DNA from: Candidatus Saccharimonadota bacterium
GTDB taxonomy: Bacteria; Patescibacteriota; Saccharimonadia; Saccharimonadales; Saccharimonadaceae
DNA: 64,000 nt
Reading direction: 5' to 3'
Assembly: GCA_009783235.1 (NCBI GenBank)
Contig: WRHN01000002.1
Location: 62,001-126,000 of the forward strand
The notes below the pieces were generated by a model. The model had not been told where the DNA came from and made no database searches. It saw only the letters and a program-made list of their open reading frames with translations. Positions 39,299 to 48,712 of this stretch are shown piece after piece. Numbering within the stretch: position 1 is the first letter of the stretch; every line of letters begins with the position of its first letter. The translations under genes were made by a program, and so were the position numbers.

Positions 39299-40612
39299 CT
39301 ATTCGTCGTCAGTTTCAGCGTCGGCAAATTCTTGTTCGTAAAGATATTCTTTTTTGGCTCGCCACTCGGGGCTTTGACGCACTAATTTATCGTGTTCGGT
39401 TTCAAAGACAATTATTTTAACTGCCTCTTCCATATAAATTCCACCCTGGGAACCTTTGAACAAAACTACTGGATTTTTTTCTGGATCTAATACTTTATTG
39501 GCGGCAATTCCAGCTTCAATTGGCGTCTTGGTTTCAAAAACCGTGATGCCCTTAGCACGCGCAATCGGCGCAAAATATTTATTTGCCATGTTGCCCATAG
39601 TTACTAAATAACTCAGATACGTCCCGTCAAAAAATTCTGCTACGTCTTTGTGGCCCTGCTCAGCATATTCGCCCAGCTCATTCATGCCGCCAAAGACAGC
39701 TATGCGCTCATCTGAAACTGTTTCATACAAAGTTCGCAGCGCCGCAATGGCCGCCGCGGGAGAGCTATTATAGGTGTCGTCCAAAATCACCGAGTTTTTA
39801 TTGCCGCGCAAAATATTCATGCGCCCTGGAGCTGACTGCACTTGCGTCAAACCGTGCTGAATTTTAGCTGCGTCAAGGCCCAGCTCGGTCGCCACGCCCG
39901 CCGCCGCAATACCCGCTCGCAAATTATGCTCACCGACCAATTTAATATCTTTAACGTCAATAGCGCCATTTTTCTTAGAAATAAATTGGCCACTATAACC
40001 CTTCAGAGGATCGTCAACTTTCGCCTTAATGGTATAGTCTGCATGCTCATCAAAGCCATACAACAAAACCTTGGCCGGATCGACATATTGCAAACACTCA
40101 ATCGGCGTGTCGTCAATATTCACCATCACTTTTTTACTAACCGCCGCGAGCGCGAACTCTTCCTGTGCGACCGCCTGTAGAGTTTTAAAGAATTCCATGT
40201 GCTCTGGCGTAACAGCAGTGATAATAGTAATGTCAGGTTTTAAGTATTTCGCAAAATGCGGAATTTCGCCCGGATGATCAGTGCCCAGTTCTTGGACAAT
40301 CACCGCAACGTCCATGTCTTTCGCCTGATGTTTGCAAGCTTTAAAAACTGTGCGCCAAGTCGACAGCTTGCGCAGCTCTGACGTTGGCGGATAGTTAACC
40401 CCGAGGATGCTACACGGCACAGCAATTTGCTCGTTAAAATCAGAAACGTCGCCTTGTAACTTAAAACTGCTCGCCAACATAGTGGCAACCGCGCGTTTAG
40501 TAGTAGTCTTTCCCACCGAGCCCACAACAGCCACCAATTTAGTATTTGGGTGTCGCTTAAAATACTTTTTGACGTACCCTTCCAAACGGTGCTTCACAAA
40601 CCATTTAAACAT
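39299..40612 (-). CDS. murF: MurF-like Mur ligase
   Basis: A 437-residue Mur ligase. AVVGSVGKTTTKRAVATML is the ATP-binding loop. Then come VQELGTDHPGEI, ITAVTPEHMEFF, LVGEHNLRAGIAAAGVA, DDTYNSSPAAAIAALRTL and AVFGGMNELGEY, all diagnostic of MurF/MurT-type ligases; DDTYNSSP in particular fits MurF. MurF adds D-Ala-D-Ala to UDP-MurNAc-tripeptide. The usual MurF N-terminal UDP-binding domain of about 80 residues is missing; the protein begins only 25 residues before the P-loop. So the substrate may be recognised differently, and cyanophycin-synthetase-like or other Mur-family roles are possible. A leaderless-type promoter is upstream. Confidence 0.82.
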   Translation of the reverse strand: MFKWFVKHRLEGYVKKYFKRHPNTKLVAVVGSVGKTTTKRAVATMLASSFKLQGDVSDFNEQIAVPCSILGVNYPPTSELRKLSTWRTVFKACKHQAKDMDVAVIVQELGTDHPGEIPHFAKYLKPDITIITAVTPEHMEFFKTLQAVAQEEFALAAVSKKVMVNIDDTPIECLQYVDPAKVLLYGFDEHADYTIKAKVDDPLKGYSGQFISKKNGAIDVKDIKLVGEHNLRAGIAAAGVATELGLDAAKIQHGLTQVQSAPGRMNILRGNKNSVILDDTYNSSPAAAIAALRTLYETVSDERIAVFGGMNELGEYAEQGHKDVAEFFDGTYLSYLVTMGNMANKYFAPIARAKGITVFETKTPIEAGIAANKVLDPEKNPVVLFKGSQGGIYMEEAVKIIVFETEHDKLVRQSPEWRAKKEYLYEQEFADAETDDE

Positions 40613-40618
40613 AAGTCA

Positions 40619-40627
40619 ATTGTAACA
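40619..40627 (-). promoter_or_regulatory. Extended -10 promoter of the Mur ligase gene
   Basis: TGTTACAAT on the minus strand, 6 nt before the ATG at 40612. Confidence 0.55.
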
Positions 40628-40720
40628 CATTTTCCCAATATTCTCAGAAAATATGTTCAATGGCACTAGCAAAAATTAATATTTTGATTGTCCAGAAGAA
40701 CGAAAAAAGCGACTATTTGA

Positions 40721-40729
40721 TGTTAGAAT
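40721..40729 (+). promoter_or_regulatory. Extended -10 promoter of the GNAT gene at 40738
   Basis: TGTTAGAAT on the plus strand, 8 nt before the GTG start. Confidence 0.5.
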
Positions 40730-40737
40730 AGAACTAG

Positions 40738-41181
40738 GTGAACAGTTACGTAATTAAAAAAGCAGAAAAGAAAGACCGAGATTTTATTCTTTTTGCGAAT
40801 CAAAAAGTGAACATCGCCTCGGGCATCAAGGAAAGTTTTCTCGCAGAAAATATCGAGCGAGACGTTTTATGCGACGATCCGAAATGTGAGTGCCTGGTGG
40901 TGCAAAAAGAAAATGAGCCAGTCGGCATGTGTTTATATTCTAAAATATACTGGGCGGATTTTGGCCAAGGAATATATTTGTCTCAAGTTTATGTCAGGCC
41001 CGAGCACAGAAAAAATGGTATTTTCAAAATGCTTGTAAATTACATGTTCGAAAACGGCGAAGATATCAAATTTGTTACCTGCATGGTTGGCGATGAAAAT
41101 GCTGCAATGCAAAAAGTTATGACCAAGACTGGCTGGAAAACGTTTGACTTAAAATATTATTACCTGATGAATAAATGCTAA
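40738..41181 (+). CDS. GNAT-family acetyltransferase
   Basis: A 147-residue protein with a GTG start. The GNAT core is recognisable: VQKENEPVGMCLYS (beta 3-4), LSQVYVRPEHRKNGIFKMLVNYMF with the acetyl-CoA binding Q/RxxGxG/A-like turn (HRKNGIF), and a C-terminal ENAAMQKVMTKTGWK. It transfers an acetyl group from acetyl-CoA to an unknown amine substrate. The gene is more AT-rich than its neighbours and lies alone between the Mur ligase and uvrA genes, so it may be acquired. Confidence 0.8.
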   Translation: MNSYVIKKAEKKDRDFILFANQKVNIASGIKESFLAENIERDVLCDDPKCECLVVQKENEPVGMCLYSKIYWADFGQGIYLSQVYVRPEHRKNGIFKMLVNYMFENGEDIKFVTCMVGDENAAMQKVMTKTGWKTFDLKYYYLMNKC

Positions 41182-41183
41182 TT

Positions 41184-41354
41184 TTATAGATTTCCAAACA
41201 ACAAAAATTCAATATAAACAATCGCTGCTAAAAACACAAAGAATGACACGAGCGATATTATGAATCTAATGGCTGTATGTAATTTAGTTTTGCCCTGTAT
41301 CATATAGTAAACAACAAAGGTCAGTGTCATTGCTATACCCAGTTCTATTATCAT
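41184..41354 (-). CDS. Small two-pass membrane protein
   Basis: A 56-residue protein from the ATG at 41354 (RBS GGAAGGAG about 9 nt upstream). Two hydrophobic helices (about 5-18 and 27-50) with IQGKTKLHTA between. I do not recognise it. Promoter TGCTATAAT at 41393-41401 and a good RBS support it as a real gene despite its size. Confidence 0.55.
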   Translation of the reverse strand: MIIELGIAMTLTFVVYYMIQGKTKLHTAIRFIISLVSFFVFLAAIVYIEFLLFGNL

Positions 41355-41392
41355 TTTATTTACTCCTTCCACTTTAGTTAATTACACCAAAA

Positions 41393-41401
41393 ATTATAGC
41401 A
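41393..41401 (-). promoter_or_regulatory. Extended -10 promoter of the 56-residue membrane protein
   Basis: TGCTATAAT on the minus strand, about 38 nt before the ATG, with an RBS in between. It adjoins a seven-C run. Confidence 0.55.
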
Positions 41402-41444
41402 CCCCCCCGTAAGTCAAGTGGGCACTTGTTTTTGCAATAGATAA

Positions 41445-44255
41445 TTACAAAGACAGCGTGGTTTTTAAATATTGCCCGGTGTATGAATTTTTATTTTCTG
41501 CAACATCTTCAGGCGCGCCCTCAGCGATGATTTGACCGCCCTCATCGCCGCCTTCTGGCCCCATGTCTATAATATAATCAGCACATTTAATAACGTCCAA
41601 GTTATGTTCAATAATAATCATCGAATTGCCGCCGTCCACCAGAGCCTGCAATACCTGAAGCAAATTTTTAACGTCCGCCGCGTGCAGACCCGTGGTCGGC
41701 TCATCGAGAATATAAAGCGTTTTACCCGTCGAACGCTTAGACAGCTCAGTGGCCAGCTTAATACGTTGAGCCTCGCCACCCGAAAAAGTTGTGGCTGGCT
41801 GACCCAGCGTAATATAGCCCAAACCAACCTCGCGCAAAGTTTCAAGTTTGCGCGAAATACTCGGATTATTAGCAAAAAACTTGGCCGCTTCGTCAATAGT
41901 CATAGCCAGCACTTCGGAAACAGATTTACCGTTCCACTTAATTTCTAGCGCTTCTTTATTGTAGCGTTTGCCATGACATTGCTCGCAAGTTACATAAACG
42001 TCTGGCAGAAAATGCATCTCAATTTTAATCACACCATCGCCCTGACAATGTTCGCAGCGACCACCCTTAACATTAAACGAAAACCTCCCGGACTTATAAC
42101 CACGAATATTGGACTCGGGCGTGCTAGCAAACAACTCACGAATCGGCGTAAATATTCCAGTATAAGTCGCCGGGTTAGACCGCGGCGTGCGACCGATTGG
42201 GCTCTGGTCAATGACGATAACTTTGTCGAGCTGATCGATTCCTTCTATATTGTCGTGTCTACCCGCAACCGTGTGCGCTCGATTAAGTCGTCGCGCGAGT
42301 TCCGCCGCTAAAATGTCGTTAACTAATGTCGATTTACCAGACCCCGAAACGCCCGTTACCACCGTCATCAGACCCAGTGGAAACTTAGCGTCAATATTTT
42401 TCAAATTATGCTCCGTGGCGCCGCGCACCGTCAACAAACGTGCGCTGTCATATTTACGGCGTTTTTTTGGTACCACAGTTTTGTCTTTACCGCTCAAAAA
42501 TAGTCCCGTCGCCGAATTAGGATTTTTTGCCACCATGGCTGGTGTGCCCTCGGCAACGACCCGACCGCCATTAACGCCCGCGCTCGGGCCAATGTCAACC
42601 AGCCAATCGGCCTGACGAATCGTGTCTTCATCGTGCTCGACCACAATGACCGTATTGCCAAGATCGCGCAAATGTTTCAACGTGTCAATCAACTTACCAT
42701 TATCGCGCTGGTGCAGACCAATGGACGGCTCGTCCAGAACGTACAGCACGCCCTGCAGCCCGCTGCCGATTTGAGTAGCCAGACGAATACGCTGGGCCTC
42801 ACCGCCCGATAAAGTGTTAGCCGCGCGTCGAAGTTCCAAATAGTTCAGCCCCACATTGTTCATAAACTGCAACCGTTCAATTATTTCTTTGAGAATTTGT
42901 TTGGCAATTTGCTGCTCAGTTTCGGTCAACTGCAAATTCTTAAACACTTCCAGAGCCTTAACGACCGACAACTCACAAATATCAACAATGTTTTTGCCGT
43001 GCACAGTTACTGAGCGCACGACGGGTTTAAGCCGCGTCCCCGCACATTCGTCGCACGGCAAATCACGCATATAACGTTCAATTTCACGACGCATAAAATC
43101 ACTATCGGTCTCGCGCCAACGCCGCTCCAAATTCGGAATGACCCCTTCGTAATCCGTGTCAAAATAACGCCCGCTGCCAAGCTCGATAGTATATTTTTGC
43201 TCGCCAGTCCCATGGAGAATTTTCTCGAGTGCGCTAGCTGGCAAATCGCGCAACGGCACCTTCAAAGAAAGATCATGAGCCTCAGCTACGGCCGCCAATT
43301 TTTTAATATTGAATGATTCATAAGTCATGCGATTAAATGGTTTGATCGCGCCCTCTAAAATCGTCAAATTATAGTTCAGTAACAAATCAGGATCGATGAC
43401 TTTACGAAATCCCAAACCCGTGCAAACCGAGCAAGCACCGTACGGCGCATTAAACGAAAATAGGCGCGGCTCGAGTTCCGGGATGATTCCACTGGGGTGA
43501 TTAACGCAGGCATAGTTTTGGCTGAACACTCGCACTTCATCAACATCAACCAACAAAACCTCAACAATGCCAGTGCCAATTTCCAAGGCCTGCTCAACCG
43601 ACTGGCTCAAGCGACTGCTCACATTCTTTCCCAAAACAAATCGGTCAACCACCAACTCAATGTTATGCTTAATTTGCTTCTCTAATTTAGGAAATTCGTC
43701 CAGCGCATATATTACTCCGTCCACACGCACGCGCGCAAAACCTTTGCGCATATACTGTTCGGGGATATGCTCAAACTGACCTTTTTTGCCCTTGGCCAGA
43801 GGCGCCAGTAAAATCAACTTGGTGTCTGTTTCGATTGACATGATATCTTCAACAATGGCGTCAAGAGTACGTTTGCTCACTTCTTTACCACAAATTGGAC
43901 AGTGCGGCACACCAATACGCGCAAAAAGCAGGCGCAAATAATCGTAAATTTCTGTTACTGTTGCAACGGTCGAGCGCGGATTGCGCGAGGCGGATTTTTG
44001 GTCAATCGAAATCGCTGGCGAAAGTCCGGTGATTTTATCAACATCAGGCTTGTCCATACTCCCCAGGAACATACGAGCGTAGGAATTTAGCGACTCCATG
44101 TAGCGACGCTGCCCTTCCGCATAAATCGTATCAAAAGCCAGCGAAGATTTGCCAGAACCCGAAACCCCAGTAATCACCACAAATTTGTCCCGTGGAATTT
44201 CCAACGAAATGTTTTTCAGGTTGTGCTCTCTAGCGCCAACAATCTTGATAGACAT
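41445..44255 (-). CDS. uvrA: UvrABC system protein A
   Basis: A 936-residue UvrA from the ATG at 44255. It has two ABC ATPase halves: the first with GVSGSGKSSLAFDTIYAEGQRRYMES, the second with GVSGSGKSTLVNDIL. Signature motifs are NTLSGGEAQRIRLA and TFSGGEAQRIKLA and Walker B regions are VLDEPSIGLHQRD and ILDEPTTGLHAADV. Zinc-binding Cys pairs are CPIC, CSVC and, in the second half, CEHC and CEQC. UvrA recognises damage and delivers UvrB. Length matches the family. TGATACAAT at 44267-44275 is 11 nt before the ATG; no RBS is seen. Confidence 0.97.
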   Translation of the reverse strand: MSIKIVGAREHNLKNISLEIPRDKFVVITGVSGSGKSSLAFDTIYAEGQRRYMESLNSYARMFLGSMDKPDVDKITGLSPAISIDQKSASRNPRSTVATVTEIYDYLRLLFARIGVPHCPICGKEVSKRTLDAIVEDIMSIETDTKLILLAPLAKGKKGQFEHIPEQYMRKGFARVRVDGVIYALDEFPKLEKQIKHNIELVVDRFVLGKNVSSRLSQSVEQALEIGTGIVEVLLVDVDEVRVFSQNYACVNHPSGIIPELEPRLFSFNAPYGACSVCTGLGFRKVIDPDLLLNYNLTILEGAIKPFNRMTYESFNIKKLAAVAEAHDLSLKVPLRDLPASALEKILHGTGEQKYTIELGSGRYFDTDYEGVIPNLERRWRETDSDFMRREIERYMRDLPCDECAGTRLKPVVRSVTVHGKNIVDICELSVVKALEVFKNLQLTETEQQIAKQILKEIIERLQFMNNVGLNYLELRRAANTLSGGEAQRIRLATQIGSGLQGVLYVLDEPSIGLHQRDNGKLIDTLKHLRDLGNTVIVVEHDEDTIRQADWLVDIGPSAGVNGGRVVAEGTPAMVAKNPNSATGLFLSGKDKTVVPKKRRKYDSARLLTVRGATEHNLKNIDAKFPLGLMTVVTGVSGSGKSTLVNDILAAELARRLNRAHTVAGRHDNIEGIDQLDKVIVIDQSPIGRTPRSNPATYTGIFTPIRELFASTPESNIRGYKSGRFSFNVKGGRCEHCQGDGVIKIEMHFLPDVYVTCEQCHGKRYNKEALEIKWNGKSVSEVLAMTIDEAAKFFANNPSISRKLETLREVGLGYITLGQPATTFSGGEAQRIKLATELSKRSTGKTLYILDEPTTGLHAADVKNLLQVLQALVDGGNSMIIIEHNLDVIKCADYIIDMGPEGGDEGGQIIAEGAPEDVAENKNSYTGQYLKTTLSL

Positions 44256-44266
44256 AAACGCGGCTA

Positions 44267-44275
44267 ATTGTATCA
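44267..44275 (-). promoter_or_regulatory. Extended -10 promoter of uvrA
   Basis: TGATACAAT on the minus strand, 11 nt before the ATG chosen for uvrA; the upstream in-frame ATG at 44276 lies outside the transcript. Confidence 0.55.
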
Positions 44276-44306
44276 TATTTTCTCTTATAGGTCAACTGGA
44301 CGACGC

Positions 44307-44332
44307 GCAAAAACCCGCCCCTCAAGGGCGAG
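44307..44332 (-). terminator. Terminator of the DUF5684-like gene
   Basis: On the minus strand CGCCC-TTGAG-GGGCG is followed by GGTTTTTG. It lies about 25 nt after the stop at 44355. Confidence 0.6.
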
Positions 44333-44354
44333 TTCAAGCACGGTGAAAAATTAT

Positions 44355-44927
44355 TTATTGTGTAGTTGTGGTATCTTCAGTCTCGGTTTCTGCTGGAGAA
44401 TCTTCAACTGGCGCGGCGTCTTCAGTCACAGGTTCAGCAAAATCGACCGGCTCGACTGGCTTAGCAAACACAGCTTGGTCAGCAGTGATACCCAAACCGG
44501 TTACGTCTACTCCAGCTGACGCCGCATCATCAACCAGCGTTGTCGACTTCAGAGCCATGATAATAAACCAAACTGGCGCCAAAAATAGATACAACAAAAC
44601 AAAAACACCGTCCTTGCCAAACTTCAACCCAATGTTATAAGCTGCAATGATCGGAAAAATGAAACTAGCAATCGGCACAAACTGCCACCAACCGTGCTGG
44701 CCGCCCAGCTCCATAAAAGTCCAGGTGTTCACAAACGGCACCCACGCTTTCCAGCCAGCGACGTTAAACTTTTTGAACATCTGCATCATTAAAAGCGACA
44801 TGATTATATAAACAGCCGCCACAATCGCCATAATAAAAACGAGACCTACAAGAAAATAAAGAAGAAATTCTGAGGAGTCAACACCCCTCCCGCTAGATAA
44901 ATTGTATGAATAATTTCCTTTTACCAT
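44355..44927 (-). CDS. DUF5684-like multi-pass membrane protein
   Basis: A 190-residue protein from the ATG at 44927 (RBS AAAGGAG 6 nt upstream). Membrane segments lie at about 22-44, 72-95 and 105-130. KAWVPFVNTW, GGQHGWWQFVPIASFIF and NIGLKFGKDGVF match the DUF5684 pattern (Trp-Pro, small aromatic clusters, KFGK). The C-terminal 60 residues are acidic and Thr-rich (ETETEDTTTTQ). The function of the family is unknown; it often sits near signal-peptidase or surface-protein genes. Confidence 0.7.
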   Translation of the reverse strand: MVKGNYSYNLSSGRGVDSSEFLLYFLVGLVFIMAIVAAVYIIMSLLMMQMFKKFNVAGWKAWVPFVNTWTFMELGGQHGWWQFVPIASFIFPIIAAYNIGLKFGKDGVFVLLYLFLAPVWFIIMALKSTTLVDDAASAGVDVTGLGITADQAVFAKPVEPVDFAEPVTEDAAPVEDSPAETETEDTTTTQ

Positions 44928-45012
44928 TTTTTCTCCTTTAATCAATTTTACAACGTTATTTAAACATTATCATTACAACATACCCCCCCACTTTGCGCAA
45001 ACGGGCCCCGTA

Positions 45013-45030
45013 AAAAACGCCTTCGTTTTA
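45013..45030 (-). terminator. Possible terminator of the ABC-2 permease gene
   Basis: AAAACG-AAGG-CGTTTT followed by TT on the minus strand. The hairpin overlaps the last base of the stop. The short A/T-rich stem makes it weak. Confidence 0.4.
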
Positions 45031-45822
45031 GCGCGTTCTCAAATCGCGCCTAGCAAAAACCGGTAGCGCAGCGATTAGCGGCACAATAACTATGCCGAGC
45101 AGAACCAACACATTTTTAATATCAAAACTATTGTACATTAGATCTGGTTCATTGTAGTAATGAAACGGCGTCAGTTGACCAAGCGTGGTCAGAATATCTG
45201 CTGCACCGCTCATTGAGGCGATAAAATACCCTAGCACCGCATAAAATCCAACTAGCGCGCCGGCCAATGCACCATTTGCAAAAATCGCGCCAATGGCAAA
45301 AGTCAAACTACCCAAACCCAGCGCCAGCAGCGTAATGCCGACGGCCCCGTTGGCTAGTTCGCACGGAGTAATCACCTCGCCCAACATCAACGTCCCCAAA
45401 CTAGTCCCCAGCACAAAACCGACCATGACGAGAACCAAAGCTGCTGCGTACGCCAGATATTTTTGTATAAAGAACGACACTCGACTGACTGGGCGCGCCA
45501 ATTGCGTAAGCAGCAGCCCAGATTTTTCTTCACCCGCTAAAACAGACGAAGAAAAAACAATACCGAACACCACTACCGCTAGAGACATTTGACCAAACAC
45601 CTCTAGGCTGACATAGCCCTTGAGCGACGTTAGCGCCTGAGAATCGTTACCAAAAAGAGCGGCCAGCGACTCGGGCAGATCGGTCATCATTTCCGACAGC
45701 GCTTCTTTCATCGGCGGAAAAATCTGCACCAGCGCTAGGTTCGTTACAAAAACTGCCAGCGTCCAAATCAAAATCATCCAGCGTTTCTCGAACAAAGTTT
45801 TGCCAAAAACCGTCCTAAGCAT
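45028..45822 (-). CDS. ABC-2 type transporter permease
   Basis: A 264-residue membrane protein from the ATG at 45822, which overlaps the stop of the ATPase gene by 8 nt; the longer reading frame upstream lies inside that gene. Six hydrophobic segments are present, with a large first external loop (about 40-80). The VFGIVFSSSVLAGEEKSGLLLTQLARPVSRVSFFIQKYLAY segment is typical of ABC-2 permeases. It pairs with the ATPase at 45815-46627 to form an exporter of unknown substrate. Confidence 0.85.
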   Translation of the reverse strand: MLRTVFGKTLFEKRWMILIWTLAVFVTNLALVQIFPPMKEALSEMMTDLPESLAALFGNDSQALTSLKGYVSLEVFGQMSLAVVVFGIVFSSSVLAGEEKSGLLLTQLARPVSRVSFFIQKYLAYAAALVLVMVGFVLGTSLGTLMLGEVITPCELANGAVGITLLALGLGSLTFAIGAIFANGALAGALVGFYAVLGYFIASMSGAADILTTLGQLTPFHYYNEPDLMYNSFDIKNVLVLLGIVIVPLIAALPVFARRDLRTR

Positions 45823-46627
45823 CGCTGACCTCTTTTTCTTCGTAAAACTGCATAAACGTTCCTTCGAGATCATTGGCGGTAATCTCATATTGCACACCCT
45901 GTTTTTCAAGCAGCTCAATGATTTTCTTGCGGTTTTTGCCCAGCTGAATAGTCATCACCTCGCCAGATTGTTTGCCCAACTCCTCCTTGGTCATTTTGGC
46001 CACAATGCGTCCTTTTTTGATAAAAACAAATTCGTCGCACAACTCATTAATCTCGCTCAAAACATGGCTGGATATAAAAACCGTTGCGCCTCGCGCCTTA
46101 GTTTCCAAAATAATTTTGTTAAATTCTGCCTTCACCAACGGATCAAGCCCGTTAGTCGGTTCGTCTAAAATTAACAAATCCGGCTGCTTCATTAGCGCCA
46201 AAATCAACGCTACTTTTTGATGATTGCCCGTCGACATTTTGCTAATTTTAGCATCCAAATCCAAACTCAAACGCTCCGCCAATTTCTCAACGTGCCTCTT
46301 ATTATAACCGCGCGCCAAATGTCCAAAATATTCAATTTCTTGCCTGGCCGTCAAACTTTTATCAAGCACCATGCCGCTAGACAAAAATCCTATGTCAAAG
46401 TGCGGCTTAATATTGGAAACGCTAACTCTCTGATCAAAAAGCCTCGCTTCGCCCGAAGTTGCCGAAATAAAACCCATCAAAATATTCATGGTTGTCGATT
46501 TACCAGCGCCGTTAGGCCCCAAAAAACCTACTATCGTTCCCGTTTTAATCTCAAGATTGACGTTTTTGACCGCCTCCACTTGACCAAATTTTTTGGTCAA
46601 CTTTTTCAAAGAAATAACCGTGTCCAT
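45815..46627 (-). CDS. ABC transporter ATP-binding protein
   Basis: A 270-residue ABC ATPase. Walker A GPNGAGKSTTMNIL, signature MSTGNHQKVALILALM (shifted from LSGGQ to MSTGNHQ), Walker B LLILDEPTNGLDPLV and switch His in FISSHVLSE. The CcmA/DrrA-type sequence fits an ABC-2 exporter for antibiotics, lipids or polysaccharide. Its C-terminal extra domain (residues about 215-270) is common to the group. It has its own promoter (46638-46646) and is followed by the permease with overlapping frames. Confidence 0.9.
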   Translation of the reverse strand: MDTVISLKKLTKKFGQVEAVKNVNLEIKTGTIVGFLGPNGAGKSTTMNILMGFISATSGEARLFDQRVSVSNIKPHFDIGFLSSGMVLDKSLTARQEIEYFGHLARGYNKRHVEKLAERLSLDLDAKISKMSTGNHQKVALILALMKQPDLLILDEPTNGLDPLVKAEFNKIILETKARGATVFISSHVLSEINELCDEFVFIKKGRIVAKMTKEELGKQSGEVMTIQLGKNRKKIIELLEKQGVQYEITANDLEGTFMQFYEEKEVSDA

Positions 46628-46637
46628 GTTTGGGTCA

Positions 46638-46646
46638 ATTATAGCA
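46638..46646 (-). promoter_or_regulatory. Extended -10 promoter of the ABC-2 transporter pair
   Basis: TGCTATAAT on the minus strand, 10 nt before the ATG at 46627. No ribosome binding site fits in the gap. Confidence 0.6.
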
Positions 46647-46654
46647 CGAATTAT

Positions 46655-48712
46655 TTATTCTCCAGCAAACTGCGCATTGTAAAGTTCAGCGTAAAAACCA
46701 TTTTTGGCCAACAAGTCTTCGTGGCGGCCCTGCTCAACAATGTCGCCGTCTTTCATCACCAAAATCACGTCGGCGTTTTTAATAGTCGAAAGCCTGTGCG
46801 CAATCACAAAACTAGTGCGTCCCTTAGTCAGTTTTTCCATGGCATTTTGTATCAAAATTTCTGTGCGCGTATCGACCGACGAAGTCGCTTCATCTAAAAT
46901 CAACATCGGCGCGTCAGCCAGCATAGCCCGCGCAATAGTCAACAACTGCTTTTCGCCCATTGAAACGCTTTCGTTGTCTTCCTCCAAAATCGTTGAGTAA
47001 CCTTGCGGCAAACTTTTTACGAAATGATTAACATGCGCGGCCCGCGCTACGCTCTTAATTCTCTCAACGTTCGCGCTCGTGTCGCCATACTTTAAATTAT
47101 CGGCTATGGTGCCGCTGAACAACCAAGTGTCTTGCAGAACCATACCAAACATTTTGCGCACATCGGCTCGTTTCATGTCGCGCGCGTCCACGCCATCAAT
47201 TCTAATATGTCCTTTTTGTGGATCATAAAAACGCATTAACAAATTCACAATTGTCGTTTTGCCAGCGCCAGTCGGGCCGACAATGGCAACTTTCTGACCT
47301 GGCTTAATATGCGCCGAGAATTTTTTAATAACAACCTTGCCTTTTTCATAGCTAAAACGCACATTCTCAAACTCTACTTCGCCGCGCACTTGGTCTAAAG
47401 TCGCCACGTTTGCTTTATCCGACACCTCTTCTTTTTCATCAAGAAAATCAAATACACGTTCGGCGGCTGCCACCGTTGACTGCAGCAAATTTGCGATTTG
47501 CCCAACCTGCACAATCGGTTGGTTAAACTGACTCATGTACTGGATAAAAGCCTGAATATCACCAATCGACAAGCGTCCGTTCAGCGCCAACCAACCGCCA
47601 GCTACGGCCGTTGCTACATAACCAAGATTAGAAATAAAATGCATAATCGGCATCATCAAACCTGAAAGAAACTGCGACTTCCAAGCCGATTCGTAAAGCC
47701 TGCCGTTCACTTCGTCAAAATGTTTCTCCATGCGCTCTTCTGCGCCAAACGCTTTGACTATGGTGTGCCCAGCATAATTTTCTTCAATATGACCGTTCAA
47801 AGCGCCCAGACGATTTTGCTGATTTTTGAAATGCTTTTGCGAACGCTTAGTGATAAACGCCACAAAACCAAAGCTCATCGGCAAAACAATCAACGCGATT
47901 AATGTCAACTGCCAAGAAATCGAAAACATCATCGCCAAGAATCCGACTAACATAATGACCGACGACAAAGCTTGGCTAGCTGCCTGGTTAAGCGACTGGC
48001 CAATGGTGTCGACGTCGTTGGTCACGCGGCTCAAAACATCGCCGTATTGATTTTTATCAAAATAACTAATCGGCAAACGGTTGATTTTGGCCGACAAATC
48101 TCTGCGCAATTTATAAACAATTTTTTGGGTAATACCAGCAAAAATCCAACCAGAAATGTAATTGGCGATGGCTGAAATAACGTAAAGAATCACCAACATC
48201 GCGGCAATTTGTCCTAAAATCTCATAGTGAAAACTCGGCGCCTGAGAAAGATCTAGATTTTCTATCAACTCTCGCTGAGCTTCTGGAACTTGCGAATAAT
48301 CATCGGCGTTTTGATCATGATCCATCTCACCAATGCGCTGCATTTGCTCGGCGTTTAGTTTGCCCGTTGCAGCCAATTCGTGCAAAGTTTCTGGCAGTTC
48401 GGCTATGGTCGTACCCTCTGGCAACTGAACATCTTCAAGATTTTTTTGAACCGCATTGTAAACCTTCGCTGAAATGAAATCGTCAACAATTTGGTTTGTC
48501 ATATTGCCCAAAATTTTTGGACTGATAATTGAGAAAATTGTCGCAATAATAGTCAGCACAATCGTGATGCCTATAGATATTTTATGCGGCTTAAGCACGC
48601 CCCACAATTTAAGCAGCGACTTTTTAAAATGCTTGGGTTTCTCGGCCGTCATTCGCACTGGCCCACCGCCCATCGGTCCGCGCTGTTTAGCCTGCGTTTG
48701 TTTTTTATCCAT
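46655..48712 (-). CDS. Heterodimeric ABC exporter, subunit with extended external loop
   Basis: A 685-residue half-transporter with six membrane segments and a C-terminal nucleotide-binding domain (Walker A GPTGAGKTTIVNLL, signature VSMGEKQLLTIARAML, Walker B MLILDEATSSVDTRTE). Between the first two membrane segments there is a large insert (about residues 68-150, rich in Glu, Gln and Asp), longer than in MsbA-like exporters. The VSMGE motif instead of LSGGQ is seen in one subunit of heterodimeric exporters such as LmrCD/BmrCD-type pairs. It overlaps the upstream partner gene by 8 nt. Multidrug or lipid export is likely. Confidence 0.88.
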   Translation of the reverse strand: MDKKQTQAKQRGPMGGGPVRMTAEKPKHFKKSLLKLWGVLKPHKISIGITIVLTIIATIFSIISPKILGNMTNQIVDDFISAKVYNAVQKNLEDVQLPEGTTIAELPETLHELAATGKLNAEQMQRIGEMDHDQNADDYSQVPEAQRELIENLDLSQAPSFHYEILGQIAAMLVILYVISAIANYISGWIFAGITQKIVYKLRRDLSAKINRLPISYFDKNQYGDVLSRVTNDVDTIGQSLNQAASQALSSVIMLVGFLAMMFSISWQLTLIALIVLPMSFGFVAFITKRSQKHFKNQQNRLGALNGHIEENYAGHTIVKAFGAEERMEKHFDEVNGRLYESAWKSQFLSGLMMPIMHFISNLGYVATAVAGGWLALNGRLSIGDIQAFIQYMSQFNQPIVQVGQIANLLQSTVAAAERVFDFLDEKEEVSDKANVATLDQVRGEVEFENVRFSYEKGKVVIKKFSAHIKPGQKVAIVGPTGAGKTTIVNLLMRFYDPQKGHIRIDGVDARDMKRADVRKMFGMVLQDTWLFSGTIADNLKYGDTSANVERIKSVARAAHVNHFVKSLPQGYSTILEEDNESVSMGEKQLLTIARAMLADAPMLILDEATSSVDTRTEILIQNAMEKLTKGRTSFVIAHRLSTIKNADVILVMKDGDIVEQGRHEDLLAKNGFYAELYNAQFAGE

